Source: Heracleum sosnowskyi (taxonomy: Eukaryota; Streptophyta; Magnoliopsida; Apiales; Apiaceae). From it: a stretch of DNA of 64,000 bases. Under the pieces are notes generated by a model. That model was not told where the DNA came from, made no database searches, and saw only the letters and a list, made by a program, of their open reading frames with translations. This document shows, piece by piece, positions 22,201-31,377 of the stretch (position 1 is the stretch's first letter; each line of letters opens with the position of its first letter). The translations under genes were made by a program, and so were the position numbers. The stretch covers positions 76,408,685 to 76,472,684 of the forward strand of contig CM061238.1 in NCBI GenBank assembly GCA_030848705.1, written 5' to 3'.

Positions 22201-22823
22201 CAAAACCTAGAGAAATAAACAACATTTCTATTCTCTAGCATTTTCTCACCAATATTAGTTAAAACTAATCTAGCAACATCAAATTGACTGCCATAGAGAA
22301 GAGAATACCCGATCTGTAGACTATCCGTGGGAATCGCATCCCAATTGGTGCACTTCTTTCCAAAAGCCCGAGTAATGCAATCGAAAAAGAAGCTCCATTC
22401 CTTGCGCAAAAATGGCCTTTTGAGTTGACCTATCTTTGTCAAAGGTCCAGAGTAGCCGATTTCTCTCATCATCTTAACCAACTCAGAATCACCAACAGAT
22501 ATCGTGAAAGCATTAAAATCTTCAAGACCCAAAGCATCACGAACAGTAGTAGGAGTAACAACAAATTCATCTTCTTGAAACTCAAAAATGATAGATGGAG
22601 ATCCAGACTCTCCTCCATTATCATAAGTACCTGTCTGCCAAAAAGTTCGAATTTGAGTCGCAGACAGCTTCGATGGTGCTGTTAAAGCAGTACCAATATC
22701 AGAGTGTAACAAGAACCTCTGAATCAAATGAAACGCCTCCGGTGCGTTCTCATTTGCTACAGGAGCAGAATAATTGTTGGGAACAAATTCTAAGTCAGAA
22801 GCAATAAACGCTGTAGTTGCCAT
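19221..22823 (-). CDS. B third ORF, large protein of unknown function (1200 aa)
   Basis: Sense ORF between the RNase H gene and the 3' LTR. The N-terminal domain (about residues 1-235) has the same pattern as that of the family-A third ORF: a FWQTGTYDNGG-type stretch, then FQEDEFVVTPTTVRDALGL, then a helical part ending near an RFCQLIFNF stretch. About 250-620 is acidic linker rich in Glu, Ala, Val and Thr. About 640-740 is a likely coiled coil. About 740-1000 is charged linker. The last 200 residues form a globular domain with a YVLYLLKVKN stretch analogous to one in A. No signal peptide or membrane segment is seen. TCAGAGTTT words are embedded in linker parts (about 20205-20235, 20480, 21090, 21230, 21507). 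Function unknown. Confidence 0.85.
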   Translation of the reverse strand: MATTAFIASDLEFVPNNYSAPVANENAPEAFHLIQRFLLHSDIGTALTAPSKLSATQIRTFWQTGTYDNGGESGSPSIIFEFQEDEFVVTPTTVRDALGLEDFNAFTISVGDSELVKMMREIGYSGPLTKIGQLKRPFLRKEWSFFFDCITRAFGKKCTNWDAIPTDSLQIGYSLLYGSQFDVARLVLTNIGEKMLENRNVVYFSRFCQLIFNFCCPNVEIVEDDVILSFKLHKRIFSDLINKDNKKGEVGPLLLPASVQQFLDTLQQQQVSTAEAGPSESQPQRSKRSKVRAVKSGLQPTEAEVSNVDDVPQRQRMKKRRAHRAKSVAAASSADSETEADEETLHQRKRRLVADQLFGDIIANLDKEPEDTEAPTSENEEIVITTVPSSTPAVVVEETVLTAEDAANPETLLMDFETEAPTSKADDVVEEAAAYSDSRILDHEDTVLEADQASTELVEPIASHTEIISIDFEKGEEVDHIRVDSVPEAVAVQADATDNDHEDIVFLEALQQSVVEIVQREAEVTAPANSDVPQTVADQVPDATAPLRDEITAENVLEDIHREDDNAEASPSHSNSDIQVEISDLQANSTEEREVQRAASEHFQNMYYNAWANADCVFPAQRAADFLSDSVKKITNPDILTSLQATVIQVKSLNNRFDENQQMLTKLRNEVSLRDLTLKADRTSYYAMFKQQARDSEEIKKRLGTVEDNQNAMSAQLTSISTALELLTSVLLSDDVKKGESIPKDKCKDTQPLRRKDDSTDGGSRGNERRISAQKHRSVINSGGQSTSNLNKSLVVPTNPSTDEEIAARIFIKEHGKDVTIEDIQAEEQMLAEEHKKNLKAGIYKKKEIKAPRKKEKGIVIKENVNSDQSLQYSRRPVIKNADKGKGKLVEEEQLPKKIFSTSDIAQVETRLAKSTSDAAQVDDTIEVKPASDKAQAVQIQLPPQLKGFLRPVLSETLTLQPVDFSQTRTVLGKESYDKSGLGSHREKRINNRSQDNISLAGSGIRDTQENLDKLESVQLIFHRVLKKQFLLYFMSDGSVYRVGESDVNLKSWEELEYVLYLLKVKNRHTHNVAQILREKMLRSKVMLGGGEVSNTYIPKYRDHAGKLVEMKRNSARFKTALGLKVLEFNLESNKAQYIRLGNDMKKNIIYSLRAAIYQTGEGDPEYKELKEIMIAELENAERRLLIDYLRTVPDIEEVK

Positions 22824-22960
22824 TAGTAAGATTTGAAAAACAAGAAGAACTGGGCTCAGAAAGTGTTTGAGTGTTTGCGTGTGAGTAATAGCTTAGTGAA
22901 AAGATGAGGTGCGTAAAAGATTGAATTGTGTGTATGTAGTGTATTAAATAATAACTGTAA
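22824..22960 (-). promoter_or_regulatory. Putative internal promoter of B third ORF
   Basis: Minus-strand TATTTAATA (22942-22950) lies 120-127 bp upstream of the ATG at 22823, nearly the same distance as in family A. No other gene would use it in this orientation. Confidence 0.42.
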
Positions 22961-23309
22961 AGATGAGAAGTATGTTAGTGGAACAGATGTCAGTCGTGAA
23001 TACGCTGACAGCTGTATCTAACAACTTCCAATACACACGTGCAGACGTGGAGACACCTGTCATCACATATAACACTCAAAATATCTGCTTAAAAGAAAAA
23101 AAAATCAATAATGATAAAATTATCAATTTAAATAATAAAGTACAGAGGAGCTCAACAGTCAGAATAATAATGACTGTCTTGAAACTCCGCACCTTATTAT
23201 CCCAAGCGCTTCGATTCTAGTAAAAAACCTTTCAGTTACCCTGTTGAATGCTTTAAAAACCGAAGCATTTTATCAACAGGCTTCATATCTTAAAATTACC
23301 ATACACCAA

Positions 23310-23708
23310 ATGGCAGGAACCTTTGAGTTTATGGATGTCGAATCATTCGTGAACATGAACTGGCAGCAACAAGCAAACTATATCATCGATGAGTTTCTTG
23401 TTCTGTCTTTTCTGAATGATGAAGGTCTTATAGCAGATGATGAAATAGCAGAAGGACCGATCTCTAATCCTTATGTGCACATCATCCGTCCCGGTCCATA
23501 TGATGTGCCCATCCTGGCAGACGAGGATACTATGGAGATTTGTTTGATGCTCTTCCAGCAGAGCTTCCTGATGGGTACGGAGGAGTCAATCTTCTTGGAG
23601 TCCTGCAAGCTGCAAAGCAGAAAGAGAATCCAGGAAGATGATGATGATGATGATAATTCATCCTCAGGATGTTGTCAAGCAATCCCAGATGGTATAATGA
23701 TCAGATGA
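23310..23708 (+). CDS. Antisense ORF inside B (132 aa, unknown)
   Basis: The ORF runs against the direction of B, head-to-head with the third ORF about 490 bp away. The ATG lies in CCAAATGGC, a good plant context. The protein has a non-repetitive composition (MAGTFEFMDVESFVNMNW at the start), a hydrophobic/acidic middle and a run of six Asp near the end, followed by a Ser/Cys-rich tail. Such composition is not what random AT-rich DNA gives. A TTTAAATAA box lies about 180 bp upstream. I do not recognise the family. It could be a captured host fragment or an element accessory gene. Existence as a gene is uncertain. Confidence 0.4.
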   Translation: MAGTFEFMDVESFVNMNWQQQANYIIDEFLVLSFLNDEGLIADDEIAEGPISNPYVHIIRPGPYDVPILADEDTMEICLMLFQQSFLMGTEESIFLESCKLQSRKRIQEDDDDDDNSSSGCCQAIPDGIMIR

Positions 23709-25109
23709 ACAACTGGGTAGCTCTCATCAGAAGTAGTAGAGCACAATAGCTTCTGGCTCTAGCTCTTCTGCTTCAGATGTAGCATTCAAGTACTTGTCCT
23801 GGTTAAATAGATCTTCTCTTTGTAACCATAGTGATTAGTATGTACCAGAAAGATTAGCTAAACATGAGCATGAAATTGTCTGAATGTAAATTTGAATCAA
23901 TTAATGAAAACAAATTTGTTTCTTTACATATCAGTATTATCAATATTGCATAGTAATTGTAAAGTGAAAAAAAACGATATCACTTTAAACAATAAACTAA
24001 CATACTCAGCCGCACTACGAATCACTATCAGGACTTATCAAACGCACTCTTTCTTTTCTCCGTTCAATCATACTTTTTCCGAAAAACAAATGACTAATCT
24101 CAAGAGTATAAAATGTCTGAAACAAAGAAATTATTTTAACCATCAGAGATTAAAACAAAGTAACCTCGGCGTATTTCACACAATACATCAGTGTTTACCA
24201 TTTATCCTTCTTTGTCAATAAACTCTTTTCTCAATCTGTACAGTTGTGAGAAATGTGTGTGTAGTAGCAGAGTTTACCGAAATCAGTATTTAGATCATCT
24301 CAAAGTGCATAAAATCCACAAAGTAAAGTAGTAAAAACTGGTTGCCTAAACTCTCACATAGACACTGATTTTTCTATCTAAACTCTGTATTACTGATATC
24401 CTTTCATTTGGATATGTCTTTTATTTGTCACCCCCTGTATTATTTATTTTTATTTTTTTTTTTTTATTTTTTTTTTTTTTTTTTTTATTTTTTTATTATT
24501 TTTCCAGTAATCAGTGGTTGGCACTAGTCACCAAAAATCAAAGATTTTAGCCCTTATTTCATACAATAAGTTCCTGGATCGTCCTAGGCACAACATGATC
24601 TCAAAGGAATTTGTGCTCTGTTTGGCATCTTTTGATTTGAGGGTGAATTACTTGTAGTAAGTAATCAGAGTTTAGACTTTTCATCAGTAATTATAATTAA
24701 CTTATGAGAGAAAATGCAAACAGTTAGTACAGACTCAGTGTATAGGATCAATAAACTAAGAGATGGTTTAAATATAGAGACAGTATCATGCTGTGTTAGC
24801 TTACTGCACATATTTGAGATCAGAATCTATCAACTCTTAAGGAGTCACAATTACTTACTGAGAATTATGCTTCATACAAATTTCTTCATTGGTCCATATG
24901 TTCCAGACAAAGTTATAATCAGAGTATGACATTAAACTGTAACTATCAGAGTATGACCAACAGAGTTTAGCATCAGAGTGTGACCGACAGAGTATGACTA
25001 ACTTTTTATGACTCACAGAGTTTATCATCAGAGTTTAACATGCTGGTTCACATAACAGTTAACACATGTAAGAAATCATGAACAGTAAAAATGAGTCTAA
25101 CCCGTATCT
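23709..25109 (-). other. B non-coding region with T-rich tract and B-word cluster
   Basis: There is no credible sense ORF. A long T-rich tract (poly-A on the element's coding strand) lies at about 24440-24505. A dense cluster of seven CAGAGT(T/A)T(R)A words lies at 24919-25038, just downstream of pol in element direction. Further copies are near 24271 and 24664. Family A has only about 0.55 kb here, so B carries roughly 1.7 kb more. Confidence 0.75.
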
Positions 25110-28100
25110 CTAGTCAGAACCAGAGACCATTCCGAGTTCATTTACCAATCTTGTAAAAGTAGCTTCACTCAAAGGTTTGGTGAAGATATCTGCAAGTTGT
25201 TGGTCTGTAGACACAAAATGAAGCTCAATGTTTCCTTCTTCCACATGTTCTCTGATAAAATGATACCTTATGCTGATGTGCTTGGTCATGGAATGCTGTA
25301 CTGGATTACCTGTCATAGCAATAGCACTTTGGTTATCACAGAAAATAGGTATTTTAGAGTACCTTAACCCATAATCCAGCAGTTGATTCTTCATCCATAA
25401 AATCTGTGCACAACAGCTACCAGCTGCTATATACTCTGCTTCTGCAGTGGATGTAGAAATTGATTTCTGTTTCTTACTGTACCAAGAAACCAATCTGTCA
25501 CCTAAAAATTGACAGCTTCCACTTGTACTTTTTCTGTCTATCTTACAGCCTGCAAAATCTGCATCAGAGTAACCAATTAACTTAAACTCTGATTCTCTAG
25601 GATACCACAAACCCAGGGTTATGGTTCCTTTGAGATATTTGAAGATCCTTTTTACAGCTGTTAGATGAGGCTCTCTGGGGTCTGCTTGAAATCTTGCACA
25701 AAGACATGTTGCATACATGATATCAGGTCTACTTGCAGTAAGATACAGTAGAGACCCTATCATTCCTCTGTAGTTAGTCATATCTACTGAGGCTCCTGTG
25801 TCTTTGTCAAGCTTCGTTGCTGTAGCCATGGGAGTTGTAGCAGATGAACTATCAAGCATACCAAATTTCTTTAGAAGATTTCTGGTATACTTTGCTTGAT
25901 TGATAAAAATCCCATCATCTGTTTGTTTGACCTGTAAGCCTAGAAAGTAACTAAGCTCTCCCATCATGCTCATTTGGTACCTGGATTGCATAAGCTTTGC
26001 AAACTTCTTACAAAGTTTGTCATTAGTAGATCCAAAAATAATATCATCTACATAAATTTGAACTAAAAGCAAATCATCACCAGAATTGAAATAAAACAAG
26101 GTTTTATCAATTGTTCCTCTTGTGAACCCACTTTCTAAAAGAAATTGAGCAAGAGTTTCATACCATGCTCTTGGTGCTTGCTTTAGTCCATATAATGCCT
26201 TGTCAAGCCTGTAGACATAATCTGGATGCTTGGAATCTACAAATCCTGGTGGTTGTTCAACAAACACTTCTTCTTCAAGCTTCCCATTGAGAAAAGCACT
26301 CTTTACATCCATCTGAAAGACTTTAAACTTCTTGTGTGCAGCATAGGCCAGAAAAATCCTTATGGCCTCCAATCTTGCAACTGGAGCAAAGGTTTCATCA
26401 TAGTCAATTCCTTCCTGTTGTGAATAACCTTTTGCCACAAGTCTAGCCTTGTTTCTTGTAATCACACCTTCACTGTCAGTCTTGTTTCTGAAAACCCACT
26501 TTGTACCTACAATAGATCTATTCTTTGGTCTAGGTACAAGTGTCCAGACTTCATTTCTTTCAAATTCATTTAACTCTTCTTGCATTGCTGTTATCCAGTG
26601 TGCATCTTGAAGAGCTTCCTCCACTTTCTTTGGTTCTGTTTGAGACAAGAAAGCATGATACAGACACTCGTTATTTGTTGCACTTCTAGTTCTTACACTA
26701 GCATCAGGATCTCCAATTATGAGATCAGGTGTGTGTGCCTGTGTCCACTTTCTTGCTGTTGGTAAGTGGTTTCTTGCAGCATTATTGAATCCTCCCCCTT
26801 GATCCATGCTCTCCTGATTCATATGTTGACTTTCTGCAGCATCTGAGGCTCCCCCTGAGTTGGATGGCTCAGTGTTTGAACTGTCAGAGTTTGAATCAGT
26901 TTCTTCAATTGACTCACTTGCTGTGTCATGTTGAGCTTCTTCACGCTCCCCCTCAACTGGTTCTTTATTTTGTTCAATTTGAGAATTTCCAGTTTCTCCA
27001 GTATTTACCAGTAGAGGTTCAGAGTATGCTTCGTCAGAGTTTGTCAACCCTGCTTCATCAGAGTTTATATCATCAGAGAATATATCTTCATTTTCAAAAC
27101 GCAGTTGATCATATCCATCCTTGTCTTCAAGTCCAATTATTTTCTTGTCATCAAACGACACATGTATAGATTCCATGATCACCTTAGTTCTTAGATTATA
27201 AACTCTGAATGCTTTTGTTGACAATGGATAGCCAACAAAGATTCCTTCATCAGCTTTTAATTCGAACTTTGTCAACTGTTCAGGATGAGTCTTCAACACA
27301 AAGCATTTGCATCCAAATATGTGAAAATATTTCAAATTTGGCTTCTTGTTTTTCACCATTTCATATGGTGTTTTCCCATGCTTGTTGATCAAAGTTGCAT
27401 TTTGAGTAAAACAAGCAGTTTGAACAGCTTCTGCCCAGAAATAGGTTGGTAACTTTGCTTCATCAAGCATTGTTCTGGCAGCTTCGATTAAAGTTCTGTT
27501 CTTTCTTTCAACTACACCATTTTGCTGTGGAGTTCCAGGTGCAGAAAATTCTTGTTTCACTCCTCTTTCCTTGCAGAAAGCTTCCAAGATTGAGTTTCTG
27601 AATTCAGTTCCATTATCACTCCTTATAATTTTGACTTTGTGCTGTGATCCTTTGTCCAGTAGATTTACATGATCCATCAGTATTTGAGCAGTTTCATCCT
27701 TCTTTGACAAGAAATATACCCATGTATATCTAGTATATTCATCAACAATTACTAGAGCATATTTCTTTCTGCCCATAGACATCACATTTACTGGTCCAAA
27801 GAGATCAACATGTAGAAGATGATAAGGTTCCACTACTGAAGATTCAGATTTGCTCTTGAAAGATGACTTCCTTTGCTTGGCCTTTTGACAAGAATCACAT
27901 AGACCATCTAGATTGAGTATTGATTTTGGAAGTCCTCTCACAAGATCCTTTCTAATAAGCTCATTTATATTGTTCAAGTTTAGATGAGAGAGCTTCTTGT
28001 GCCAATTCCAACTCTCTTCATTTGACATTCTGGCTGTCAGACACACTGTCCTTCCATCAGAGTTTGTTACCAAACTTGCTTCATAAATGTTGTTGCGCCT

Positions 28101-28424
28101 TTGTCCAACTAGAACAACTTTTCCAGTAGATTTACTGATAATTTCACAGTATTCACTATGAAAATCTACATGGTTTCCTCTGTCACAGATTTGACTCACA
28201 GATAGCAGATTATGCTTGAGTCCTGAGACTAGAGCTACATTTGTGATGATGACACTTCCAAGATTGATATTGCCATATCCCAGAGTGTGTCCTATGTTGC
28301 CATCTCCATAGGAAACTTTTGGGCCAGCCTTCTCCTTAAAGTCTGATAGCAGGGCTTTGTTTCCAGTCATATGTCCTGAGCATCCACTGTCTAAGATAAG
28401 TGTGCTCTCTATTATACCCTGCAA
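25110..28424 (-). CDS. pol: B Pol polyprotein (about 1104 aa, intact)
   Basis: Domains in order: protease LDSGCSGHMTG at about residues 11-21; integrase zinc region (SWNWHKKLSHLN, CDSCQKAKQRKS) about 140-190; integrase core DLFGPVN / RSDNGTEF / QQNGVVERKN about 205-340; acidic Ser/Asn-rich linker; RT with VGTKWVFRNK, KARLVAKGYSQQEGIDY, MDVKSAFLNGKLEEEVF and YVDDIIFGS; RNase H with DADFAGC, AEAEYIAAG, CDNQSAI and TKHISIRYH. All catalytic motifs are present. The frame is closed by TGA at 28425-28427 just before the first codon, after the Gag stop at 28438-28440, so no overlap with Gag exists. The frame starts with TTG CAG GGT. The nearest in-frame ATG is inside the protease, so this start is only the limit of the open frame. 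Confidence 0.92.
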   Translation of the reverse strand: MQGIIESTLILDSGCSGHMTGNKALLSDFKEKAGPKVSYGDGNIGHTLGYGNINLGSVIITNVALVSGLKHNLLSVSQICDRGNHVDFHSEYCEIISKSTGKVVLVGQRRNNIYEASLVTNSDGRTVCLTARMSNEESWNWHKKLSHLNLNNINELIRKDLVRGLPKSILNLDGLCDSCQKAKQRKSSFKSKSESSVVEPYHLLHVDLFGPVNVMSMGRKKYALVIVDEYTRYTWVYFLSKKDETAQILMDHVNLLDKGSQHKVKIIRSDNGTEFRNSILEAFCKERGVKQEFSAPGTPQQNGVVERKNRTLIEAARTMLDEAKLPTYFWAEAVQTACFTQNATLINKHGKTPYEMVKNKKPNLKYFHIFGCKCFVLKTHPEQLTKFELKADEGIFVGYPLSTKAFRVYNLRTKVIMESIHVSFDDKKIIGLEDKDGYDQLRFENEDIFSDDINSDEAGLTNSDEAYSEPLLVNTGETGNSQIEQNKEPVEGEREEAQHDTASESIEETDSNSDSSNTEPSNSGGASDAAESQHMNQESMDQGGGFNNAARNHLPTARKWTQAHTPDLIIGDPDASVRTRSATNNECLYHAFLSQTEPKKVEEALQDAHWITAMQEELNEFERNEVWTLVPRPKNRSIVGTKWVFRNKTDSEGVITRNKARLVAKGYSQQEGIDYDETFAPVARLEAIRIFLAYAAHKKFKVFQMDVKSAFLNGKLEEEVFVEQPPGFVDSKHPDYVYRLDKALYGLKQAPRAWYETLAQFLLESGFTRGTIDKTLFYFNSGDDLLLVQIYVDDIIFGSTNDKLCKKFAKLMQSRYQMSMMGELSYFLGLQVKQTDDGIFINQAKYTRNLLKKFGMLDSSSATTPMATATKLDKDTGASVDMTNYRGMIGSLLYLTASRPDIMYATCLCARFQADPREPHLTAVKRIFKYLKGTITLGLWYPRESEFKLIGYSDADFAGCKIDRKSTSGSCQFLGDRLVSWYSKKQKSISTSTAEAEYIAAGSCCAQILWMKNQLLDYGLRYSKIPIFCDNQSAIAMTGNPVQHSMTKHISIRYHFIREHVEEGNIELHFVSTDQQLADIFTKPLSEATFTRLVNELGMVSGSD

Positions 28425-28437
28425 TCACAAACAAACA

Positions 28438-30768
28438 CTAAGTGTTAGTTTTAAGGATCCAGACTTTCTTGGATCCTTTGTCCTTCTTAACAGTGTTAGC
28501 TTTTGCAGCGGAATCAGCATTATCAGAGTTTAAACTAACATTGTCAGATTTTACACTAGCAGAGTTTGCTCTAACCCATTTTAAATTGGGTTTTAGCTCA
28601 TAATAGTTATGATAAATTGCATGATAACTCTTACATGTGTAAATAGAATGCCAAGTGCTCCCACAATGTTTACATAAAGTCTGTGGTTTTACTCTAACAT
28701 AATCATTCTTTACTTCTGAAGTAGAAGGTAAAGAATTAATATGTTTGTTCTTAGTGCAAAATCTAGCAAGATGATTAGAACTACCACAATTATAACATGT
28801 TTTTCTTGAGGCACTAGCATTAGGCATATGATTATTTCTATTATTTATGCCTACTTTTCCATTCCTATTTCTCTTGGACCCTTTAGGTTTCATGGCAGAC
28901 TTAACCTCTTTGAGCTTATGTTTAAACTGTTTTCCTGTCATTAAACCAACATTAACCTGTTTCTCACAGATTCTAATTGGTTCTTTAACAGCTTCTAGCT
29001 CAACAAGCTTCTCTGTTTTAGATTCAATATCTACTTGTTCAGCACAAGCTTCAACTGGCTCCATAACAGCTTCTTTCACAACTACAGATTTTAGCTTGGT
29101 GGATTCTGGAACAAATATCACAGGTTTAAGTTGTGGTTTAACCTTAACTTTGTCTTTAAACTTAAGTTCATCGTTTTCACAATAACCTAAACCTACAGAA
29201 TTAGTCTGAAACACTTGATGAGTGTCTCTTCCAGAATCTGTCCAAGTCTTGATTATTTTTCTTTCTTTTTCTAAATCAGATTCTAGTTGCCTATACCTTT
29301 TAAGCAACTCCTGTTCAACATAAACAGCATCATCTCTTTCTTTTTGAATCTGCTTCATATTCTCAAGTTCTCTTTCAAGAAACTTGTTTCTTTCTTTAAG
29401 ACTAAGATTCTCAGATTTAATCCTCTCATTCTCTAAAGTCTGATCCCTATAACTAACATGAACACTTTTCAGATATACTCTTAACTCAGATATATTATCA
29501 GTATCATAAGCATAAGTAGTTAGGGGTACCTTATTTTCAGAAGATTCAGTCTCATCTCTGACAGTTGCCATAAGAGCATAGTTTTCTCCATCATCAGAGT
29601 CTGAAGTATCTGCCCAGTCTTTGCCTTTAGAGATGAGTGCTTTCTCAGATTTGCCTTTCTTGCACTCTGGAGCATAATGACCCATCTCCTTACACTTGTA
29701 GCACTGGATTTGAGACTTATCCTTCTTGCCAGACTTGGTCTCCTTTCCATCAGACTTTCTGAAACTTCTCCTTTCAGAGTTTGAATCTTTCCTTGAGAAT
29801 CTCTTTCCTTTCTTGAAGTTCTTGAATCCCATCTTCTTAAAGGTCTTCACCATCAATGCAGCCATTTGCATCAACTCCTCTTCATCATCCTCAGAGTCAG
29901 AAGCTTCATCAGAGTTTGAGTCATCATCAGATTTTGATGACTCACTCTCAGATTTAATAACTAAAGCTTTTCCCTTGGCTTTCTTCCTTGATGATTCCTT
30001 CTTGATGAGCTTCTCCTCGACTTTGAGAGCAACAGATTTTGTCTTCTTGCTGGATCTCCTGTTTCTTTGTTCTATCTCCAGTTCATGAGTCTTTAACAAT
30101 CCATAGATCTCATCAAGATCTGTATCAGCAAGATCATAATTATCTCTGATTGTTGTTGCCTTTAAATCCCACTTTTCAGGTAGAGATAACAGAAACTTGA
30201 GATTTGACTCTTCAAGTTCATATTCTTTATCAACCAAAGACAGATCATTCAACAGTTTGCAAAATCTGTCATAAGTCTCAGTCAAGGTTTCATTAGATCT
30301 TGAATCAAAGTGCTCATACTCCTGTGTGAGTATTGTTTTTCTGTTCTTTTTAATAGCACCTGTTCCCTGGCATCTGACTTCCAAAGCATCCCATATTTCT
30401 TTGGCAGTTTTGCAGCCAATTACTCTGTTAGACATTACATTATCTAAAGCACTGTGGAGAAGATGTCTAACCTTTGCGTCTTTTGCAATTGATGAGATGT
30501 CCTCAGGAGTCATATCTTTCTTTTCCTTTGGAACAGTCTTTTGTGCTTGACCATCAACAACATGGGACAATTTAGTTGGCATATGAGGACCATCATTAAT
30601 TCTGTCAAGGTATTCTGGATCTGTAGCCTCCAGAAACATGGTCATCTTCACCTTCCAAATCGGATACTCTACTGGCCTGAGAATTGGAACCCTGATTGTT
30701 TCATATCGACTCACAGAATTGGGCTTAACCTGTTCAGCCTTAGGAGCAGTTTGATTTTCTTCAGACAT
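28438..30768 (-). CDS. gag: B Gag (776 aa, intact)
   Basis: Structural protein of element B. The N-terminal UBN2-type Gag domain spans about residues 20-235 (RPVEYPIWKVKMTMFLEA near the start). Next come a Lys/Ser/Asp/Glu-rich part and a first CCHC knuckle CYKCKEMGHYAPEC at about 365. A long helical, probably coiled-coil part covers about 430-540. Two more knuckle-like motifs follow, CYNCGSSNHLARFC at about 660 and CKHCGSTWHSIYTC at about 698. B words are embedded in linker regions (about 28520, 28560, 29590, 29778, 29900). A GTGAGT at 30709-30714 lies after exactly 18 codons and is a possible in-phase splice donor. Confidence 0.93.
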   Translation of the reverse strand: MSEENQTAPKAEQVKPNSVSRYETIRVPILRPVEYPIWKVKMTMFLEATDPEYLDRINDGPHMPTKLSHVVDGQAQKTVPKEKKDMTPEDISSIAKDAKVRHLLHSALDNVMSNRVIGCKTAKEIWDALEVRCQGTGAIKKNRKTILTQEYEHFDSRSNETLTETYDRFCKLLNDLSLVDKEYELEESNLKFLLSLPEKWDLKATTIRDNYDLADTDLDEIYGLLKTHELEIEQRNRRSSKKTKSVALKVEEKLIKKESSRKKAKGKALVIKSESESSKSDDDSNSDEASDSEDDEEELMQMAALMVKTFKKMGFKNFKKGKRFSRKDSNSERRSFRKSDGKETKSGKKDKSQIQCYKCKEMGHYAPECKKGKSEKALISKGKDWADTSDSDDGENYALMATVRDETESSENKVPLTTYAYDTDNISELRVYLKSVHVSYRDQTLENERIKSENLSLKERNKFLERELENMKQIQKERDDAVYVEQELLKRYRQLESDLEKERKIIKTWTDSGRDTHQVFQTNSVGLGYCENDELKFKDKVKVKPQLKPVIFVPESTKLKSVVVKEAVMEPVEACAEQVDIESKTEKLVELEAVKEPIRICEKQVNVGLMTGKQFKHKLKEVKSAMKPKGSKRNRNGKVGINNRNNHMPNASASRKTCYNCGSSNHLARFCTKNKHINSLPSTSEVKNDYVRVKPQTLCKHCGSTWHSIYTCKSYHAIYHNYYELKPNLKWVRANSASVKSDNVSLNSDNADSAAKANTVKKDKGSKKVWILKTNT

Positions 30769-30812
30769 GATTAATACTGTGTTTGAATCGTAAAACTGTA
30801 TATATTAAACAG

Positions 30813-30829
30813 CCTTGGCTCTGATACCA
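30813..30829 (-). other. B primer binding site (tRNA-iMet)
   Basis: Minus-strand TGGTATCAGAGCCAAGG starts two bases inside the 5' LTR. It matches the 3' end of initiator Met tRNA for longer than the A1 site. Confidence 0.93.
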
Positions 30830-30831
30830 AT

Positions 30832-31377
30832 TGTTAGGTCGAATACACAATATAATCAAGTATGTATGAGAATAACAATAATTAAGAACACTGTTTATGA
30901 ATCAATAAACTGTATTTATATTAACAGCTTCTCTCTTTATGATGTTAATGAATCACAAAGAGCTTCTAGGTTACAAGAATAATATATCAATAATCGCGTC
31001 CCTTCTAGGGATAACCTATCTGTGTTTATATAGTACACAGCTACATACAATCCTTATCTAATTGATATTCCTACAAGTTAGCTATACAAAACTTATCAAT
31101 TAAGGATTGCTTCTTATCTTCCATTCTGTTTCCTTAGCTGTATCAATATATTCTGCTTCTTTCCATCTTTAGAATATATTGCTTCTAGAATCTTCAATTC
31201 AGCACCGACAGCTAACTCAACTATCACCTTGTCAGACTTTAAATAAACTCTGACCGGCTTCCTTTAAACTCTTCACCCTGTCAGAGTTTAATTAAACTCT
31301 GACCAGCTTCTGATAAACTCTTGTCAGTACCTGTTGCTTAAACACTGATAAACAAACATTAGCAATTATATCTAACA
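30832..31377 (-). repeat. B 5' LTR
   Basis: This 546-bp LTR at the right end of B carries a TATATAAA box on the minus strand at 31025-31032. Words GTCAGAGTTTA / TAAACTCTGAC cluster at about 31225-31325. Confidence 0.96.

Larger units (their letters stand above)
18512..31377 (-). mobile_element. Sirevirus-like copia element B (innermost, apparently intact)
   Basis: LTRs 18512-19057 and 30832-31377 are 546 bp each with termini TGTTAG...CTAACA, flanked by gaaag at 18507-18511 and 31378-31382 inside A2 gag. By eye the LTRs differ at one position (C/T, near 18850 versus 31170). Total length is 12,866 bp. Gag (776 aa), Pol (1104 aa) and a third ORF (1200 aa) are all open. It carries its own word, TCAGAGTTTRA, instead of the family-A word. 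A 2.3-kb region between pol and the third ORF carries an antisense ORF and a word cluster. This is a very recent insertion and possibly still mobile. Confidence 0.95.

Noticed and set aside
24440..24505. Terminator or poly-A tail of a retroposed cDNA in B
   Set aside because: The T-rich run has no flanking duplication or gene body next to it; it is a simple low-complexity tract.
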